Made by a program: the position numbers and the translations under genes | The notes under the pieces: model-generated | Told to the model about the DNA's origin: nothing | Seen by the model: only the letters and a program-made list of their open reading frames with translations | The model's database searches: none | Source of the DNA: Sphingomonas colocasiae | GTDB taxonomy: Bacteria; Pseudomonadota; Alphaproteobacteria; Sphingomonadales; Sphingomonadaceae | Direction: 5' to 3' | Assembly: GCF_019880585.1 (NCBI RefSeq) | Contig: NZ_JAINVV010000014.1 | Location: 1 to 64,000, forward strand | Length of the DNA: 64,000 bases | Part shown: one piece after another, positions 43,266 to 53,749 of the stretch | Position numbering within the stretch: position 1 is the stretch's first letter | Layout of the letters: each line of letters opens with the position of its first letter

Positions 43266-44021
43266 TCAGTTGGTCGCGATCATGCAGGTCTCGCCCGCGA
43301 CCTTGAGCTTGCCGCAAAGCGACGAAGCCTGGGCGGGCGATCCGGCGTCTACGCGAAGCCGGTAGAAGGTGTTGCTGCCGACCTTCACCGTGGTGATCGT
43401 TTTCGCGAGCGGCGCCAGGAACGAGAAGCGCTTGCTCATCGTCGTCCAGCTCTGGTTGGCGATCGCCTCGCTGCCATAGGCGCCAAGCTGGATCACCGAT
43501 CCCGCCGGGCCGGTCGCGGGCTTCGGCGCCGGCGCGGGTTTCGCGGCCGGGGCAGGCATCTTGCCGCCATCGGCAACCTTCACGGTCGCGGCGGGGCCGC
43601 CTGCGACCGGGCGTTCGACGGCGGGCTTGGCGGGTGGGGGCGTCCGCACCGGTGCCACCGGCGCCTCGGGCACCGCATTGGTGTCGATCTTGCCTGTCGC
43701 CTCGGCGCCTTCGCTGGTCGCGAAGGAAGCATCACCCTGGCCTTCCACCTTCATGCCGCCCGGCTGATCGGGCTTCACCTTATATTCGCCTTCCGCAGCC
43801 GCGATCAGCGTACCGTCGCCATCGGCCTGCGCGTTGCGATCCTTGATCCACCAGACGCCGGCGATGACCACGCCCAGCGCGACAAGCGCGCCGATCACGC
43901 CACCCGCCAGCTTCGCCGGCGAAATGCCTTCTTCCTCATCGGCATCCTCGACGGCTTCGAGCCAGGGCAGCCGATCCTCTTCGGAAAGCTCCAGCCCTTC
44001 GCGGTCAGTGTCGGTCATCAC
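43266..44021 (-). CDS. SPOR domain membrane protein (FtsN-like topology)
   Basis: A 251-residue protein with a cytoplasmic N-terminus (about 1-32), one membrane helix ([22 protein letters not shown], about 35-56), a long Pro/Ala-rich linker and a C-terminal SPOR domain (about 172-250, [20 protein letters not shown]). SPOR domains bind glycan strands lacking stem peptides at the division septum. FtsN-like function is plausible but not provable. Its ATG overlaps the argS stop by 4 bases. Confidence 0.85.
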   Translation of the reverse strand: MMTDTDREGLELSEEDRLPWLEAVEDADEEEGISPAKLAGGVIGALVALGVVIAGVWWIKDRNAQADGDGTLIAAAEGEYKVKPDQPGGMKVEGQGDASFATSEGAEATGKIDTNAVPEAPVAPVRTPPPAKPAVERPVAGGPAATVKVADGGKMPAPAAKPAPAPKPATGPAGSVIQLGAYGSEAIANQSWTTMSKRFSFLAPLAKTITTVKVGSNTFYRLRVDAGSPAQASSLCGKLKVAGETCMIATN

Positions 44022-45745
44022 TGCATCTCCTCGACAGCCGCCACACCCATGATGGCCAGGCCGTTGCGGACAATCTGCCCGATCGCATTGGCTAAGAAAA
44101 GCCTCGCGGACGTGGTTTCCGGATCGTCGACCAACAGGAAGCGCCGATCCGGCCGGTCATTGCCCATATTCCAGAGCGCATGGAAAGATGCAGCAAGATC
44201 AAAGAGATAGAAGGCAATACGATGGGGTTCGCGGGCCAGGGCCGCAGCCTCCACGATGCGCGGGAACTGCGCCGCCAGCTTCACCACCGCAAGCTCGTCC
44301 GTATCAAGGCGGGACAGGTCCGCGGCGCCGATCGCGACACCGGCATCCAGCGCCCGGCGATTCACCGAGCGAATCCGCGCATGCGCATATTGGACGTAGA
44401 AGACCGGATTATCCTTCGACGCCTCGACGACCTTGGCGAAATCGAAATCCATCTGCGCGTCGGCCTTGCGCGTGAGCATGGTGAAACGCACGACATCCTT
44501 GCCCACTTCGCCGACGACATCGGCGAGCGTCACGAAATTGCCCGAGCGCTTGGACATCTTCACCGGCTCGCCCGCGCGCAGCAGCCGCACCATCTGCACC
44601 AGCTTGACGTCGAAGCGAGTCCTGCCTTCGGTCAGCGCCGCGACCGCAGCCTGGATACGCTTCACCGTGCCGGCATGGTCGGCGCCCCAGATATCGATCA
44701 ACTGGTCGGCCGACTGCGCCTTCTGGAAGTGATAGGCGAGGTCGGCGCCGAAATAGGTCCATTGCCCGTTCGACTTCCTGATCGGCCGATCCTGATCGTC
44801 GCCGAAGCGCGTGGAACGGAACAGCGGCAGTTCCACCGGTTCCCAATCCTCGGGCGTCTCGCCCTTGGGCGCTTCGAGCACGCCATCATAGACCAGGTCG
44901 CGCGCGCGCAGCCACGCCTCGGCCGCCTCGGGCTTTCCGGCCGCCTGAAGCTCTGCCTCGGACGAGAAGAGATCGTGATGGATGCCGAGCAGCGCCAGAT
45001 CGGCGCGGATCAGGTCGAGCATCGCGGCGACGGCACGCTGGCGGAACAAGGCCAGCCACTCGCTTTCGGGCGCTTCGGCATAAGCGGGGCCGAATTCCTG
45101 CGCCAGCCGCTCGCCGACGGGAATCAGATAATCGCCGGGATAGAGCCCTTCGGGAATCTCGCCGATGTCGATGCCCAGCACCTCGCAATAACGCAGGTGC
45201 GCGGACCGCGCGAGCACATCGACCTGCCCGCCGGCATCGTTGACATAATATTCGCGGATCACGCGGTGGCCGGCATATTCCAGCAGGCTGGCAAGCGCAT
45301 CGCCCACCACCGCGCCACGGCAATGGCCCATATGCATCGGCCCCGTCGGGTTGGCCGAGACATATTCGACATTGACGGTGATGCCCTTGCCCAGGCCGGA
45401 GCGACCATAATCGTCGCCCCCCGCCTCGATCGCGCGCAGTTCCCCGCGCCAGACATCGTCATGCAGGCGCAGATTGATGAAACCGGGGCCCGCGATCTCC
45501 GCCGACGCCACTTCGTCGATCGCGCCCAGGCCGGCGGCGATCTTCTCCGCCAGCGCGCGCGGATTGGTGCCGGCGGGCTTGGCGAGCACCATCGCGGCAT
45601 TGGTCGCGAGATCGCCATGCGACGGATCGCGCGGCGGCTCGACCGTGACGGCGCGTCGTTCCAGCCCCGACGGCAGATCCCCGGCGGTGACGAGAGAATC
45701 GAGCACCGCGTCGATGTGCGCGGCGAAACGGGCGTAGAGAGTCAC
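44018..45745 (-). CDS. argS: Arginyl-tRNA synthetase
   Basis: A 575-residue class I synthetase. The Arg-tRNA N-terminal domain (about 1-95) is followed by the HIGH variant [17 protein letters not shown] (about 128-144), the KMSKS equivalent [13 protein letters not shown] (about 395-407) and a DALR anticodon-binding domain (about 450-575) ending in [11 protein letters not shown]. Length is normal. Divergent promoter region of about 200 bases to the small secreted protein gene. Confidence 0.96.
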   Translation of the reverse strand: MTLYARFAAHIDAVLDSLVTAGDLPSGLERRAVTVEPPRDPSHGDLATNAAMVLAKPAGTNPRALAEKIAAGLGAIDEVASAEIAGPGFINLRLHDDVWRGELRAIEAGGDDYGRSGLGKGITVNVEYVSANPTGPMHMGHCRGAVVGDALASLLEYAGHRVIREYYVNDAGGQVDVLARSAHLRYCEVLGIDIGEIPEGLYPGDYLIPVGERLAQEFGPAYAEAPESEWLALFRQRAVAAMLDLIRADLALLGIHHDLFSSEAELQAAGKPEAAEAWLRARDLVYDGVLEAPKGETPEDWEPVELPLFRSTRFGDDQDRPIRKSNGQWTYFGADLAYHFQKAQSADQLIDIWGADHAGTVKRIQAAVAALTEGRTRFDVKLVQMVRLLRAGEPVKMSKRSGNFVTLADVVGEVGKDVVRFTMLTRKADAQMDFDFAKVVEASKDNPVFYVQYAHARIRSVNRRALDAGVAIGAADLSRLDTDELAVVKLAAQFPRIVEAAALAREPHRIAFYLFDLAASFHALWNMGNDRPDRRFLLVDDPETTSARLFLANAIGQIVRNGLAIMGVAAVEEMQ

Positions 45746-45951
45746 AGGTCAACCTCTGGTTGCGGCAAGCGTGCGCCCATAGCGGAGTTCACCGCCGGGC
45801 GTCCATCCTTGCGGGGGACGGCAATGATCCCGCGTGCATGGCGTGCAATCGCCCCGACGCGTTTTGCGATCGGGAATCGACGCGCGTCACTGCATGATCC
45901 GCCCCAGACAGGACGGGGTGCCGATCGGCCTTCAACATGGAGGACGACCAA

Positions 45952-46245
45952 ATGACGAAGTTCGTGACCGCTGCCGTCGCAGCCCTTGCCATCGCCCTGC
46001 CAGCCGCCGCACTGGCCCAGCCCGAACAGGCGCGGTTCGAACATGAAGGCTTCACCTACGTCTTCACCGCACGCGATTCGGGCAAGGCCAAGATCATCGC
46101 CGGCAAGCGCTATCCCGGCGCGGATTCCTTCCGCCTGATCGTCAGCAACGGCCGCGTCCGTGGCACCAGCGCCGGCAAGTCCGTCGAGTTTCGCCTGAAC
46201 GACGTCGAGCGTATCGATCAGGGCGCGACGCTCGCATCGCGCTGA
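45952..46245 (+). CDS. Small exported protein of unknown function
   Basis: A 97-residue protein with signal peptide MTKFVTAAVAALAIALPAAALAQ and a compact mature part with EGFTYVFTARDSGKAKIIAG and FRLIVSNGRVRGTSAGKSVEFRL. GGAGG lies 8 bases before ATG 45952; the in-frame ATG at 45937 overlaps that site and is rejected. No family is recognised. It is divergent from argS and convergent with the DUF1501 gene. Confidence 0.75.
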   Translation: MTKFVTAAVAALAIALPAAALAQPEQARFEHEGFTYVFTARDSGKAKIIAGKRYPGADSFRLIVSNGRVRGTSAGKSVEFRLNDVERIDQGATLASR

Positions 46246-46303
46246 CCCGGCTTATCGGGCTCCATCCGGACAAGATGCGGATCCGGCGGATGGTCTGTGG
46301 ACG

Positions 46304-47455
46304 TCAAGCACGCGCCAGGCCATCCGTCGGCTTCAATCCGGCGATCGTCGGATAAAGCGATCCCGTCATGCGGGCGGAATCCAGCCCGTAATGACTTGCC
46401 AACGCCCCGGCCACGAAGCTTTCCAGTTGCAGGGTCGGGCGAAGATCGCGCCCTTCGTACAATGCTCCGGCACGAAGTCCGGGCCAGTCGGCGAGGACAC
46501 GCCCCCCCCTGACCGCACCGCCCAGCAGCATCGCGGCGGCGCCGGTGCCGTGATCGGTTCCGCCCGTGCCGTTCACCGCCACCGTACGGCCGAATTCGGT
46601 CGCGACCAGGATCATGGTGTTCGTCCAGGCCTGGCCCAATCCGGCCTTCAGTGCGGCGATCATCGCGTCGAGCCCGCCCAGTTGCTGCGCGAGGCGCCCC
46701 TTTTGGCCGCTATGCGTATCCCAGCCGCCGGTTTCGATCATCACCAGCCGTGCTCCGTCGGCCGGCGCCATCAGCCGGGCCGCAAGCGCGCCGGTCATCT
46801 GCCCCGCCCGCCCCTTTTCCCGCGACAGATCGCTGGCGAGCAGGCGCGTCTGCATCGCGCTTTGCCACAGGGCGTGAAGCCTGGCGTCGCCCTCGTAAAG
46901 GGCACCGACGCGCATCAGCAAATCTTCCGATGCGCCCGGCAAGGCCGATGGCGCATAGCTGGCCACTTCCACGGGGCCGCGCAACGCCATCGGCACAGCG
47001 CGCGCGATCGCCAGCGCATTGCCTTCTCCGCCCGGCAGCATGGCGGCAAGCCGGTTCATCCAGCCCGTCTTTTCGACATAAGCGTCGCGCCCGCCGGTCT
47101 CGAGGATATTCTGCCCATCGAAATGGGAACGGTCGCGATAGGAGGAGGCGAGCGCATGACCGAACAAGGCCTCTCCGGCGGCATAAAGCCGCGCGGTTTC
47201 CGCAAGCGCGGGGTGCAGCGAGAATGTCGCGTCCAGCCTGGCGCCACTGTCCACTTCGGCCAAGGCGCCGCGCGCACCGGCAAAAGCGGGATCGCCGATC
47301 GGGGCCACCATCGCCAATCCGTCAGCGGCGCCACGCTGGATGATGAAGACGAAACGCCGATCGGTCGGCGCCGCGGCGAAGCTGATCGCGGGCGCGAATG
47401 CCAGCACCCCCGCACCGAACATCGCGGATCCGATCAATGCGCGTCGGTCGATCAT
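46304..47455 (-). CDS. DUF1501 family exported protein
   Basis: A 383-residue protein with an RR-type signal (MIDRRALIGSAMFGAGVLAFAP) that looks Tat-dependent. The mature part resembles the DUF1501/alkaline-phosphatase-like fold: FVFIIQRGAADGLAMVAPIGD near the N-terminus, IETGGWDTHSGQKGRLAQQL, VATEFGRTVAVNGTGGTDHGTG and WPGLRAGALYEGRDL. These carry His/Asp residues that could bind metal. The function is unknown. It lies 4 bases after the DUF1800 gene, its constant partner in many genomes. Confidence 0.88.
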   Translation of the reverse strand: MIDRRALIGSAMFGAGVLAFAPAISFAAAPTDRRFVFIIQRGAADGLAMVAPIGDPAFAGARGALAEVDSGARLDATFSLHPALAETARLYAAGEALFGHALASSYRDRSHFDGQNILETGGRDAYVEKTGWMNRLAAMLPGGEGNALAIARAVPMALRGPVEVASYAPSALPGASEDLLMRVGALYEGDARLHALWQSAMQTRLLASDLSREKGRAGQMTGALAARLMAPADGARLVMIETGGWDTHSGQKGRLAQQLGGLDAMIAALKAGLGQAWTNTMILVATEFGRTVAVNGTGGTDHGTGAAAMLLGGAVRGGRVLADWPGLRAGALYEGRDLRPTLQLESFVAGALASHYGLDSARMTGSLYPTIAGLKPTDGLARA

Positions 47456-47459
47456 CGAA

Positions 47460-48893
47460 CTATCTCCGCAGAAATTCCGGCGAGACGAGCAGGAGCGCCA
47501 GGCCCTGTGCGGGACTGTCGGCCTGGGCGATCACCTGTGCCGTCGAGGGGCTGAGCGTTCCGGGCAGGATCCTGGCCGCAAGCGATCGGGGATCGGCATC
47601 TCCCACGCGCTGCACCAGGCGCTGCGCCGCCTCCACACACCGCAGCAGTGCATCGGGGCCCATCCAGCTCGCCGCAACATCCTCCCAGCCGGCAGGCGAG
47701 CCGGGTTGCCAAACCGGCTGTCCCAGTTGCTGCATCATCGCCACCACCATCCTGCCGTCGGCGGTGGTCGCCCCAGTCGCCCGCAATGCGGACACTCCCC
47801 AATCCCATGGCGTCTTGAACTTGCCCGCGTCCGGCGCCCAGCTTTCCGGTGCGTCGATCAACGCGGCGTAGAGCGTCGGCAGATCCCCGCGCGAAGCCGT
47901 AAATGCCGCGGCCAGCCGGTCGACAAGCGAGGCCGGCGGATCGTCCGCGACGAAATGGCGCGCAAGTTTCGTCGCGACATGCAGGGCCGTCGCCGGATGC
48001 ACCGCCAGATCCTGAAGAACCGCGCGGGCCTGTGCCTCTCCTTCCTGAGGATATTGGCGTCCAAGGATCGTGCGCGGGCCCGGTTCGTGAAGGCGGTCGG
48101 CGAAGACGAATGCGCCCGGCTCTCCGATCAGATCGGCCTCGCGCGGGCCGGGGCCGCGGGTGAGGCCCGCCACGGTCCAGCCGGTCAGCGCGCGCGCCAA
48201 TTCGGTCACGTCCTGCTGGCGGTATCCGGTGCGAACGCCAAGGGTGTGGAGTTCCAGTATCTCGCGCGCCAGATTTTCGTTCAGGCCGAGCTTCCGGCCA
48301 CCGCGGGCCGCGGCGCGGCTGCCCAGCGTCGACATGGCCCCGATCGACTGCGCCTGATCGAGATAGATCAGCATCGCCGGATGCCGCTCGACCGCCAGCA
48401 GCATATCGCCGAAACTGCCGAGCAGATTGGGCCGGATCGCTTCGAACTCGAGCATGCCCGACAGGCCGATGGCGGTGAGCCTGTCCGCCGAGATCGCGAA
48501 ATGATTGGCCCAGAAATGCACGAGGCGCTCGGCGAACGGCGCCTGGCTGACCAGAGCCGTCCCCATCCTTGCACCGATTTCGGCGACATGCTGCCGCCGG
48601 GCCGCCTGCAGCGCATATTGCGGCGGCGGCTTCTGCTCCCCCGGTTTCGGCGCCATGCCGGATGCGTCCATCGATCTGGACTGAAGCTTGAGCGTGTTGC
48701 GGACGCGCAGTTCTTCGATGTGATCGGCATAGACCGATGCGATTTCCGCACGGGTCGGGATATCCGCCAATGTTGCCGGACGCGGCTCGAAACGGCGAAG
48801 CTGGTCCTTCAGCCAGGCTCTGGGCTGCGCCGGTTGCGCGTCATCAGGTCGCGCGCCGAGCCCGAAGCGGTTCAGGGCGATGGCGGATTCCAT
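47460..48893 (-). CDS. DUF1800 family protein
   Basis: A 477-residue protein with the DUF1800 signatures ALNRFGLGARPDD, ERLVHFWANHFAIS, HPAMLIYLDQAQSIG, NENLAREILELHTLGV, RALTGWTVAG and HPATALHVATKLARHFV. No clear signal peptide. The family is always near DUF1501 proteins; its biochemical role is not established. The pair sits between dgt and the argS operon, which are often close neighbours in related bacteria. Confidence 0.9.
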   Translation of the reverse strand: MESAIALNRFGLGARPDDAQPAQPRAWLKDQLRRFEPRPATLADIPTRAEIASVYADHIEELRVRNTLKLQSRSMDASGMAPKPGEQKPPPQYALQAARRQHVAEIGARMGTALVSQAPFAERLVHFWANHFAISADRLTAIGLSGMLEFEAIRPNLLGSFGDMLLAVERHPAMLIYLDQAQSIGAMSTLGSRAAARGGRKLGLNENLAREILELHTLGVRTGYRQQDVTELARALTGWTVAGLTRGPGPREADLIGEPGAFVFADRLHEPGPRTILGRQYPQEGEAQARAVLQDLAVHPATALHVATKLARHFVADDPPASLVDRLAAAFTASRGDLPTLYAALIDAPESWAPDAGKFKTPWDWGVSALRATGATTADGRMVVAMMQQLGQPVWQPGSPAGWEDVAASWMGPDALLRCVEAAQRLVQRVGDADPRSLAARILPGTLSPSTAQVIAQADSPAQGLALLLVSPEFLRR

Positions 48894-48978
48894 GGCTGCC
48901 TCATCGGCCGATCAACGATCCCGCCAAACTAGGCCAGACTTGTCGCAAAACTATGTCAGCACAGGATTTCGTCGCGTT

Positions 48979-50145
48979 TCAGAAACCATCCGGCATATCC
49001 ACAGGGCCGACAATCTCGCGATAGCGCTTGATCGCATAACGATCGGTCATGCCCGCGACGAAATCGGCGATGTGGCGGCTGCGGCCAGGCTCCTCGCCCG
49101 GCAGCGTCGCCAGCCACTCCCCCGGCAGTTTCGCCGGATCGTCCTGATAGGCGGCGAACAGTCCCGAGACGACATGGCGCGCGGCATCGGCGGCGGCGAG
49201 CTGGCTCGGATGGTGATAGAGATTGGCGTACATGAAGCGCTTCAGCGCCCGCTCCGCATCGCGCATGCCGTCGGAGAAACCGACCAGCGCGCGCCCGGCG
49301 GCGCGCACGTCATCGACGCTGCCGATATCGGCCCCGGCGATCCGTCGCCGCGTCTCCGCGATCAGATCATTGACCATCCGCCCGATCTGCGCGCGGACCA
49401 GTTCGGCGCGAAGCCGGTCGGGATGGCATCCGTCGCAGGCGCGCAGGACGTCCGCCCAGCCCTCCGCGATCAACGGCACCGTCAGAAGCTGGTCGATATC
49501 GAGCAGCCCCGCACGCACGCCGTCATCGATATCGTGATTGTCATAGGCGATGTCGTCGGCAAGCGCCGCGACCTGCGCTTCCAGCGACGGCCAGCGATCG
49601 AGGTCGAGCGGAAATTCGGCATCGGCTTCGCGCATCGCCCAGCCAGGCGTGCGGACGGGGCCGTTATGCTTCGCCAGCCCCTCCAGCATTTCCCAGGTCA
49701 GGTTCAATCCGTTCCAGCGCGGATAAGGCGTCTCCAGCCGCATCAACGTACGCAATGTATGCGCGTTGTGATCGAAGCCGCCCTGCGCCATCGTCGCGGC
49801 CTTCAGCGCATCCTCGCCTGCATGGCCGAAGGGCGGATGGCCGATATCATGGGCCAGGCACAGCGCCTCGGTCAGATCCTCGTTGAGCCCCAGCGCGCGC
49901 GCGATGGTGCGCCCGATCTGCGCGACCTCCAGGCTGTGTGTCAGCCGAACGCGGAAATGGTCGCCATCGGGCGCGAGGAAAACCTGGGTCTTGTGACGCA
50001 GCCGGCGAAAGGCGATCGAATGGATGATCCGGTCGCGATCGCGCTGGAACGCGTCGCGCGGGCCACGCGCGGCGCCGTCCGCCTCGCGGTGCAATCGGCC
50101 GCGGCTGGTCGCAGGATCGGCGGCATAGGGCGCCAGCAGACTCAT
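48979..50145 (-). CDS. dgt: Deoxyguanosinetriphosphate triphosphohydrolase-like HD protein
   Basis: A 388-residue HD-domain dNTPase. HD residues: [40 protein letters not shown] (His-Asp pair) and a later [16 protein letters not shown]. It begins with the conserved [20 protein letters not shown] region. It hydrolyses dNTPs to nucleoside and triphosphate, controlling the dNTP pool. It follows the TPR-SPOR gene by 10 bases. Confidence 0.93.
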   Translation of the reverse strand: MSLLAPYAADPATSRGRLHREADGAARGPRDAFQRDRDRIIHSIAFRRLRHKTQVFLAPDGDHFRVRLTHSLEVAQIGRTIARALGLNEDLTEALCLAHDIGHPPFGHAGEDALKAATMAQGGFDHNAHTLRTLMRLETPYPRWNGLNLTWEMLEGLAKHNGPVRTPGWAMREADAEFPLDLDRWPSLEAQVAALADDIAYDNHDIDDGVRAGLLDIDQLLTVPLIAEGWADVLRACDGCHPDRLRAELVRAQIGRMVNDLIAETRRRIAGADIGSVDDVRAAGRALVGFSDGMRDAERALKRFMYANLYHHPSQLAAADAARHVVSGLFAAYQDDPAKLPGEWLATLPGEEPGRSRHIADFVAGMTDRYAIKRYREIVGPVDMPDGF

Positions 50146-50155
50146 CCGATATCCG

Positions 50156-51955
50156 TCATCGTCCGCCGAGCTTCTCGATCTCCGTGCCGGCCGGGCTGGT
50201 CCAGGCGAAGCCGGTGATGCCGGCCTTTTTCAGGAAGTCGCTGGCCTTGCCGGCGGTCGGGAACGGGCCGACCAGCAGCCGGCGGGTCGCCTTGAACGGC
50301 ACCGTCCAGCCCGTCATGCCCTTGAACGCGGCCGGGGACTTCTTGACCAGCTTGCCATAGTCGGTGACGAGCGCGCCCTTGCTCGCCCCAGTCGCGATCT
50401 GCGCCCAGATCCGCTCCGGGTGAAGCTTTTTCGGATCGGGCTTCGCCGCAGCCTTTTTCTCGGCGGCTTTCTTATCGGCCTCTTTCTTGTCGGCAGCCTT
50501 TTTATCGGCCGCCTTCTTGTCCGCGGCTTTTTTGTCGGCAACCGCCCTGGCGTCGGCCACGGGCTCATCCGCTTCCTTCGCCACCACCGGCGCCGCGGGT
50601 TTGCGCGCTGCGGGGACGGGCACCGGCACGGCTTCGACCTGTTCGAGTTCGAGCCCCTGCACGATCGAGGCAAGCGATCGCTCAAGCGGTGTCGGCGGCG
50701 AAGACGGCTGCGGCGATGGCGCGGGCGTTGGCGCGGTCGGTTCGGCCCTGGGCGGCAATGCCGCCGTCACCGCAACGCTGGGTGTCGATGCCGCCTGGGC
50801 AAGGCGAACGGGTTCGTCCTGACGGGCCGGTGCGGTCACCGGCTGGCTGAATCCCGGCGCCGGCGCAGGATCGCGCGCCACCGGCACGGCGGGTGCGAGA
50901 TCGGACATCGGCTTCGAAACCGGCGGAGCGGTTCGTGTCGCCGTGGACGCGGGTGCGCGGCTGGGCGCCGATACGGCCGGCGCCGGCCTGACGGTATCGG
51001 TCCGCGCGGCGAGCGCGACCGGCGCGCCGGGACGGCGCCGCGGTTCGCGCGAGACCGGCACGGGCGGCGCCGTCGCCGGAGCGTCGTCATCCTCCGCCTC
51101 GTGCCCCGAATCCATCGGTTCGCTCATCGGCACGGACGCGCGCGTCGAGGGCTGCGGCGGTCGCGTATCGATGTCCGCCGCAGCCAGCACCTGCCTGGTC
51201 TTGCCATCGGACGGGATACGACCGAAATGCACCGCGGCCGCCTTTTGCGACGCGGAAAGCGACGGCAGGCGCGCGAAGAAGGGGCCCATCGGCACGGCGA
51301 GATTGGCGGGCATCACCGTGCGCGCCACCCCGTTCGCGCCTTCGAGATCGCCGCCGATCGCCATGATGAAGGCGCGCGCGCGCCATGCGGCGCGATCCTG
51401 GATGCGGAGCAGCGGATCGAGCGTCTGCATTGCCTGTTCGCGGTCGCCGCCGATCGCGTAGGACAATGCCAGGCGGCGCGTGACCTCGGCATCCTGACGG
51501 TGCCGCAACGCCGTCTGATAATCGCGCTGGGCACGCCGCGTATCGCCGCGCAGGTCGTAAGCGAGGCCGCGATCGCCCGCGATCTCGGCCTCGGCTATGC
51601 CGAGCCCGACCGCATCGTTGAACAGTTTGAGCGCCTCGCGCGGCCGCTCGGTCATCAGCATCGCGCGGGCCAGCCCGGTCTTGATCCGGCCGTTGCGCGG
51701 GTCGATTTCTTCCGCCCGCGCGAAGAAACCCAACGCACCATTGGTGTCGTCCAGCGCGAGCGCGGCATTGCCCGCCTCGATCAAGGCGCGGACATTCTGG
51801 GGATCCGAAGACAGCGTGTTGAGCGCCTGCGACAGGGTGCGGCCGGCGTCCGCATCGGAGATGAAGGCCGACGATTGCGCGCGCACGGCGACGCTCGGCA
51901 GCAGGATGAGCGCGGCCGCTGCTACGGTCGCGCGAAGAGTATGGATGATTGTCAT
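50156..51955 (-). CDS. Exported TPR and SPOR domain protein
   Basis: A 599-residue protein with signal peptide [20 protein letters not shown]...AVRAQ. TPR-like helical pairs cover about 35-240 ([47 protein letters not shown] in part). A long Pro/Ala/Thr-rich linker and a Lys-rich stretch of ADKKA repeats (about 470-510) follow, then a C-terminal SPOR domain (about 520-599). Probably binds septal peptidoglycan in the periplasm. Start moved from an upstream in-frame codon to ATG 51955 at the signal peptide. Confidence 0.83.
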   Translation of the reverse strand: MTIIHTLRATVAAAALILLPSVAVRAQSSAFISDADAGRTLSQALNTLSSDPQNVRALIEAGNAALALDDTNGALGFFARAEEIDPRNGRIKTGLARAMLMTERPREALKLFNDAVGLGIAEAEIAGDRGLAYDLRGDTRRAQRDYQTALRHRQDAEVTRRLALSYAIGGDREQAMQTLDPLLRIQDRAAWRARAFIMAIGGDLEGANGVARTVMPANLAVPMGPFFARLPSLSASQKAAAVHFGRIPSDGKTRQVLAAADIDTRPPQPSTRASVPMSEPMDSGHEAEDDDAPATAPPVPVSREPRRRPGAPVALAARTDTVRPAPAVSAPSRAPASTATRTAPPVSKPMSDLAPAVPVARDPAPAPGFSQPVTAPARQDEPVRLAQAASTPSVAVTAALPPRAEPTAPTPAPSPQPSSPPTPLERSLASIVQGLELEQVEAVPVPVPAARKPAAPVVAKEADEPVADARAVADKKAADKKAADKKAADKKEADKKAAEKKAAAKPDPKKLHPERIWAQIATGASKGALVTDYGKLVKKSPAAFKGMTGWTVPFKATRRLLVGPFPTAGKASDFLKKAGITGFAWTSPAGTEIEKLGGR

Positions 51956-52062
51956 GGCTGGTCCCGCACTGAGCGCGGTGTCGATGAAGCCCAGATGAAT
52001 TGCAAGCCGAATCCGGCTCAACCGTATCCTGCGGCCGATCGCTTGCACCCGGCATGGAGAAA

Positions 52063-52102
52063 GGGCCGGACGACGAGAGCGATGCCCCCAGCCATCCGGC
52101 CC
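52063..52102 (-). terminator. Probable terminator downstream of ftsZ
   Basis: Minus strand: stem GGGCCGGA/TCCGGCCC (52102-52095 with 52070-52063) followed by TTTCT. A second hairpin, CGTCCGCC-loop-GGCGGACG at 52110-52130, lies just before it, 15 bases after the ftsZ stop. Together they probably mark the end of the dcw transcript. Confidence 0.45.
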
Positions 52103-52144
52103 CTCCGATCGTCCGCCATGCCGGCGGACGCCCCCTTTGACGGG

Positions 52145-53575
52145 TTACTGGTTGTTCTGGCGATTCAGGAAGCGCGGAATGTCGAGCGGATCGGACTTGC
52201 CGTCCGCATCGGCATCGTCGCCCTTCGCCGCGCCACGCGCGATGTTGGACATGCGCTCGAACAGCGTGCCGCCGCCGGTCGAAACGCGCGGCGCGCGCGG
52301 TTCGGGCGCGGCTTCGGCCTCGAGCCAGCTCGGCGTGGCCGGCTTGGGCTCCGGCGCGGCCTCGACCGCTTCCGGCGCCTCGACCGTCAGGTCGAGCGGC
52401 GCATCGGCCTCGTCCTCGACGATCCGGCCGCTGTCGAGCAACAGTTCGTCCTCGGCGGTTTCGGCGACGGCTTCGGCAACGACCGGCTCGGGCGCCTCCA
52501 CAACCACGGCGGGTGCTTCCGGCGCGGGCGCGGCCTTCACCGGCTCGGGCGCGCGGTCACGCGCGGTCGGGAATGCGAAGACGCGGGCCGGCTCGGGCTG
52601 GACCGAGGTCTCCGCCTCTATGCCGGTCGCAACCACCGAAACGCGGATCTTGCCCTGCAGGTCGTTGTTGAACGCCGAACCCCAGATGATGTTCGCATCG
52701 GGATCGACCAGTTCCTTGATGTGGTTGGCCGCCTCGTCGACTTCCATCAGGCGCATGTCGTCGCCGCCGGTGATCGAGATGATCACACCCTTGGCGCCGC
52801 GCATCGACACGCCGTCGAGCAGCGGATTGGCGATCGCCTTTTCGGCGGCTTCGATCGCGCGACCGTCGCCCTCGGCTTCGCCGGTGCCCATCATCGCTTT
52901 GCCCATCTCGCCCATCACCGAGCGGACGTCGGCAAAGTCGAGGTTGATCAGGCCGGGCATGACCATCAGATCGGTGATGCCGCGCACGCCCTGCTGCAGC
53001 ACTTCGTCCGCCATCTGGAACGCTTCCTTGAAGGTCGTGTTCGCATTGGCGATCAGGAAGAGATTCTGGTTGGGGATGACGATCAGCGTATCGACATGCT
53101 TCTGCAGTTCCTCGATGCCGGCGTCCGCCGAACGCGAACGGCGCGAGCCTTCGAAGCTGAACGGCTTGGTGACGACGCCGACGGTCAGGATGCCCTTGTC
53201 GCGCGCGGCCTTCGCGATCACCGGCGCCGCGCCGGTGCCCGTGCCGCCGCCCATGCCGGCCGCGACGAAACACATATGCGCGCCATCGAGCGCACGATCG
53301 ATCTGCTCCATCGCCTCTTCAGCGGCCGCGCGCCCGATCTCGGGGCGCGAACCGGCGCCGAGGCCCTGGGTGATGCGCAGGCCGAGCTGGATGCGGCGCT
53401 CCGCAGGCGAGGCGTTGAGCGCCTGCGCGTCGGTGTTGGCGACGATGAAATCGACGCCCTGGACCTGGCTGGCCATCATGTTGGCGATGGCGTTGCCCCC
53501 CGCGCCGCCGACGCCGATGACGCTGATCCTGGGCCGAAGTTCATCGACCTCAGGCGGCATGAATTCGATGCTCAT
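52145..53575 (-). CDS. ftsZ: Cell division protein FtsZ
   Basis: A 476-residue tubulin-like GTPase that forms the Z-ring. GTP-binding [14 protein letters not shown] (about 21-34), the tubulin signature [13 protein letters not shown] (about 107-119) and the T7 loop NLDFADV are all present. A long acidic Ala/Pro/Glu-rich linker (about 325-460) precedes the conserved C-terminal peptide DIPRFLNRQ, which binds FtsA. ATG 53575 ([13 protein letters not shown]) chosen. The upstream 174-base gap holds a promoter region with two GANTC methylation sites. Confidence 0.97.
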   Translation of the reverse strand: MSIEFMPPEVDELRPRISVIGVGGAGGNAIANMMASQVQGVDFIVANTDAQALNASPAERRIQLGLRITQGLGAGSRPEIGRAAAEEAMEQIDRALDGAHMCFVAAGMGGGTGTGAAPVIAKAARDKGILTVGVVTKPFSFEGSRRSRSADAGIEELQKHVDTLIVIPNQNLFLIANANTTFKEAFQMADEVLQQGVRGITDLMVMPGLINLDFADVRSVMGEMGKAMMGTGEAEGDGRAIEAAEKAIANPLLDGVSMRGAKGVIISITGGDDMRLMEVDEAANHIKELVDPDANIIWGSAFNNDLQGKIRVSVVATGIEAETSVQPEPARVFAFPTARDRAPEPVKAAPAPEAPAVVVEAPEPVVAEAVAETAEDELLLDSGRIVEDEADAPLDLTVEAPEAVEAAPEPKPATPSWLEAEAAPEPRAPRVSTGGGTLFERMSNIARGAAKGDDADADGKSDPLDIPRFLNRQNNQ

Positions 53576-53638
53576 TTGCTTAACTCCCAAGCTTCGTCGT
53601 GGGCCAAGCGAATGCCCCTTGACGGTTTTGCACGAACC

Positions 53639-53651
53639 GATTCGCGGAATC
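53639..53651. promoter_or_regulatory. GANTC palindrome upstream of ftsZ
   Basis: GATTC-gcg-GAATC is an inverted pair of GANTC sites, the target of the alphaproteobacterial cell-cycle methyltransferase CcrM, 64 bases upstream of the ftsZ ATG. In Caulobacter such sites couple ftsZ transcription to DNA replication through GcrA. The same role here is inference. Confidence 0.4.
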
Positions 53652-53749
53652 ACCAAAAAAGTTAACCCGCGAGGAAAAAATTGTGCCGAGTCGCGGGCGA
53701 CACCCCCCGCCCCTTGTGGTCAAGGCCAAAGACGAGCCGTTCCGGTTCA

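Noticed and set aside
50420-53665. A 1081-codon plus-strand open frame opposite the TPR-SPOR and ftsZ genes
   Set aside because: It is antisense to well-identified genes, Arg/His/Gly-rich and without any domain; long antisense frames are expected at this GC content.
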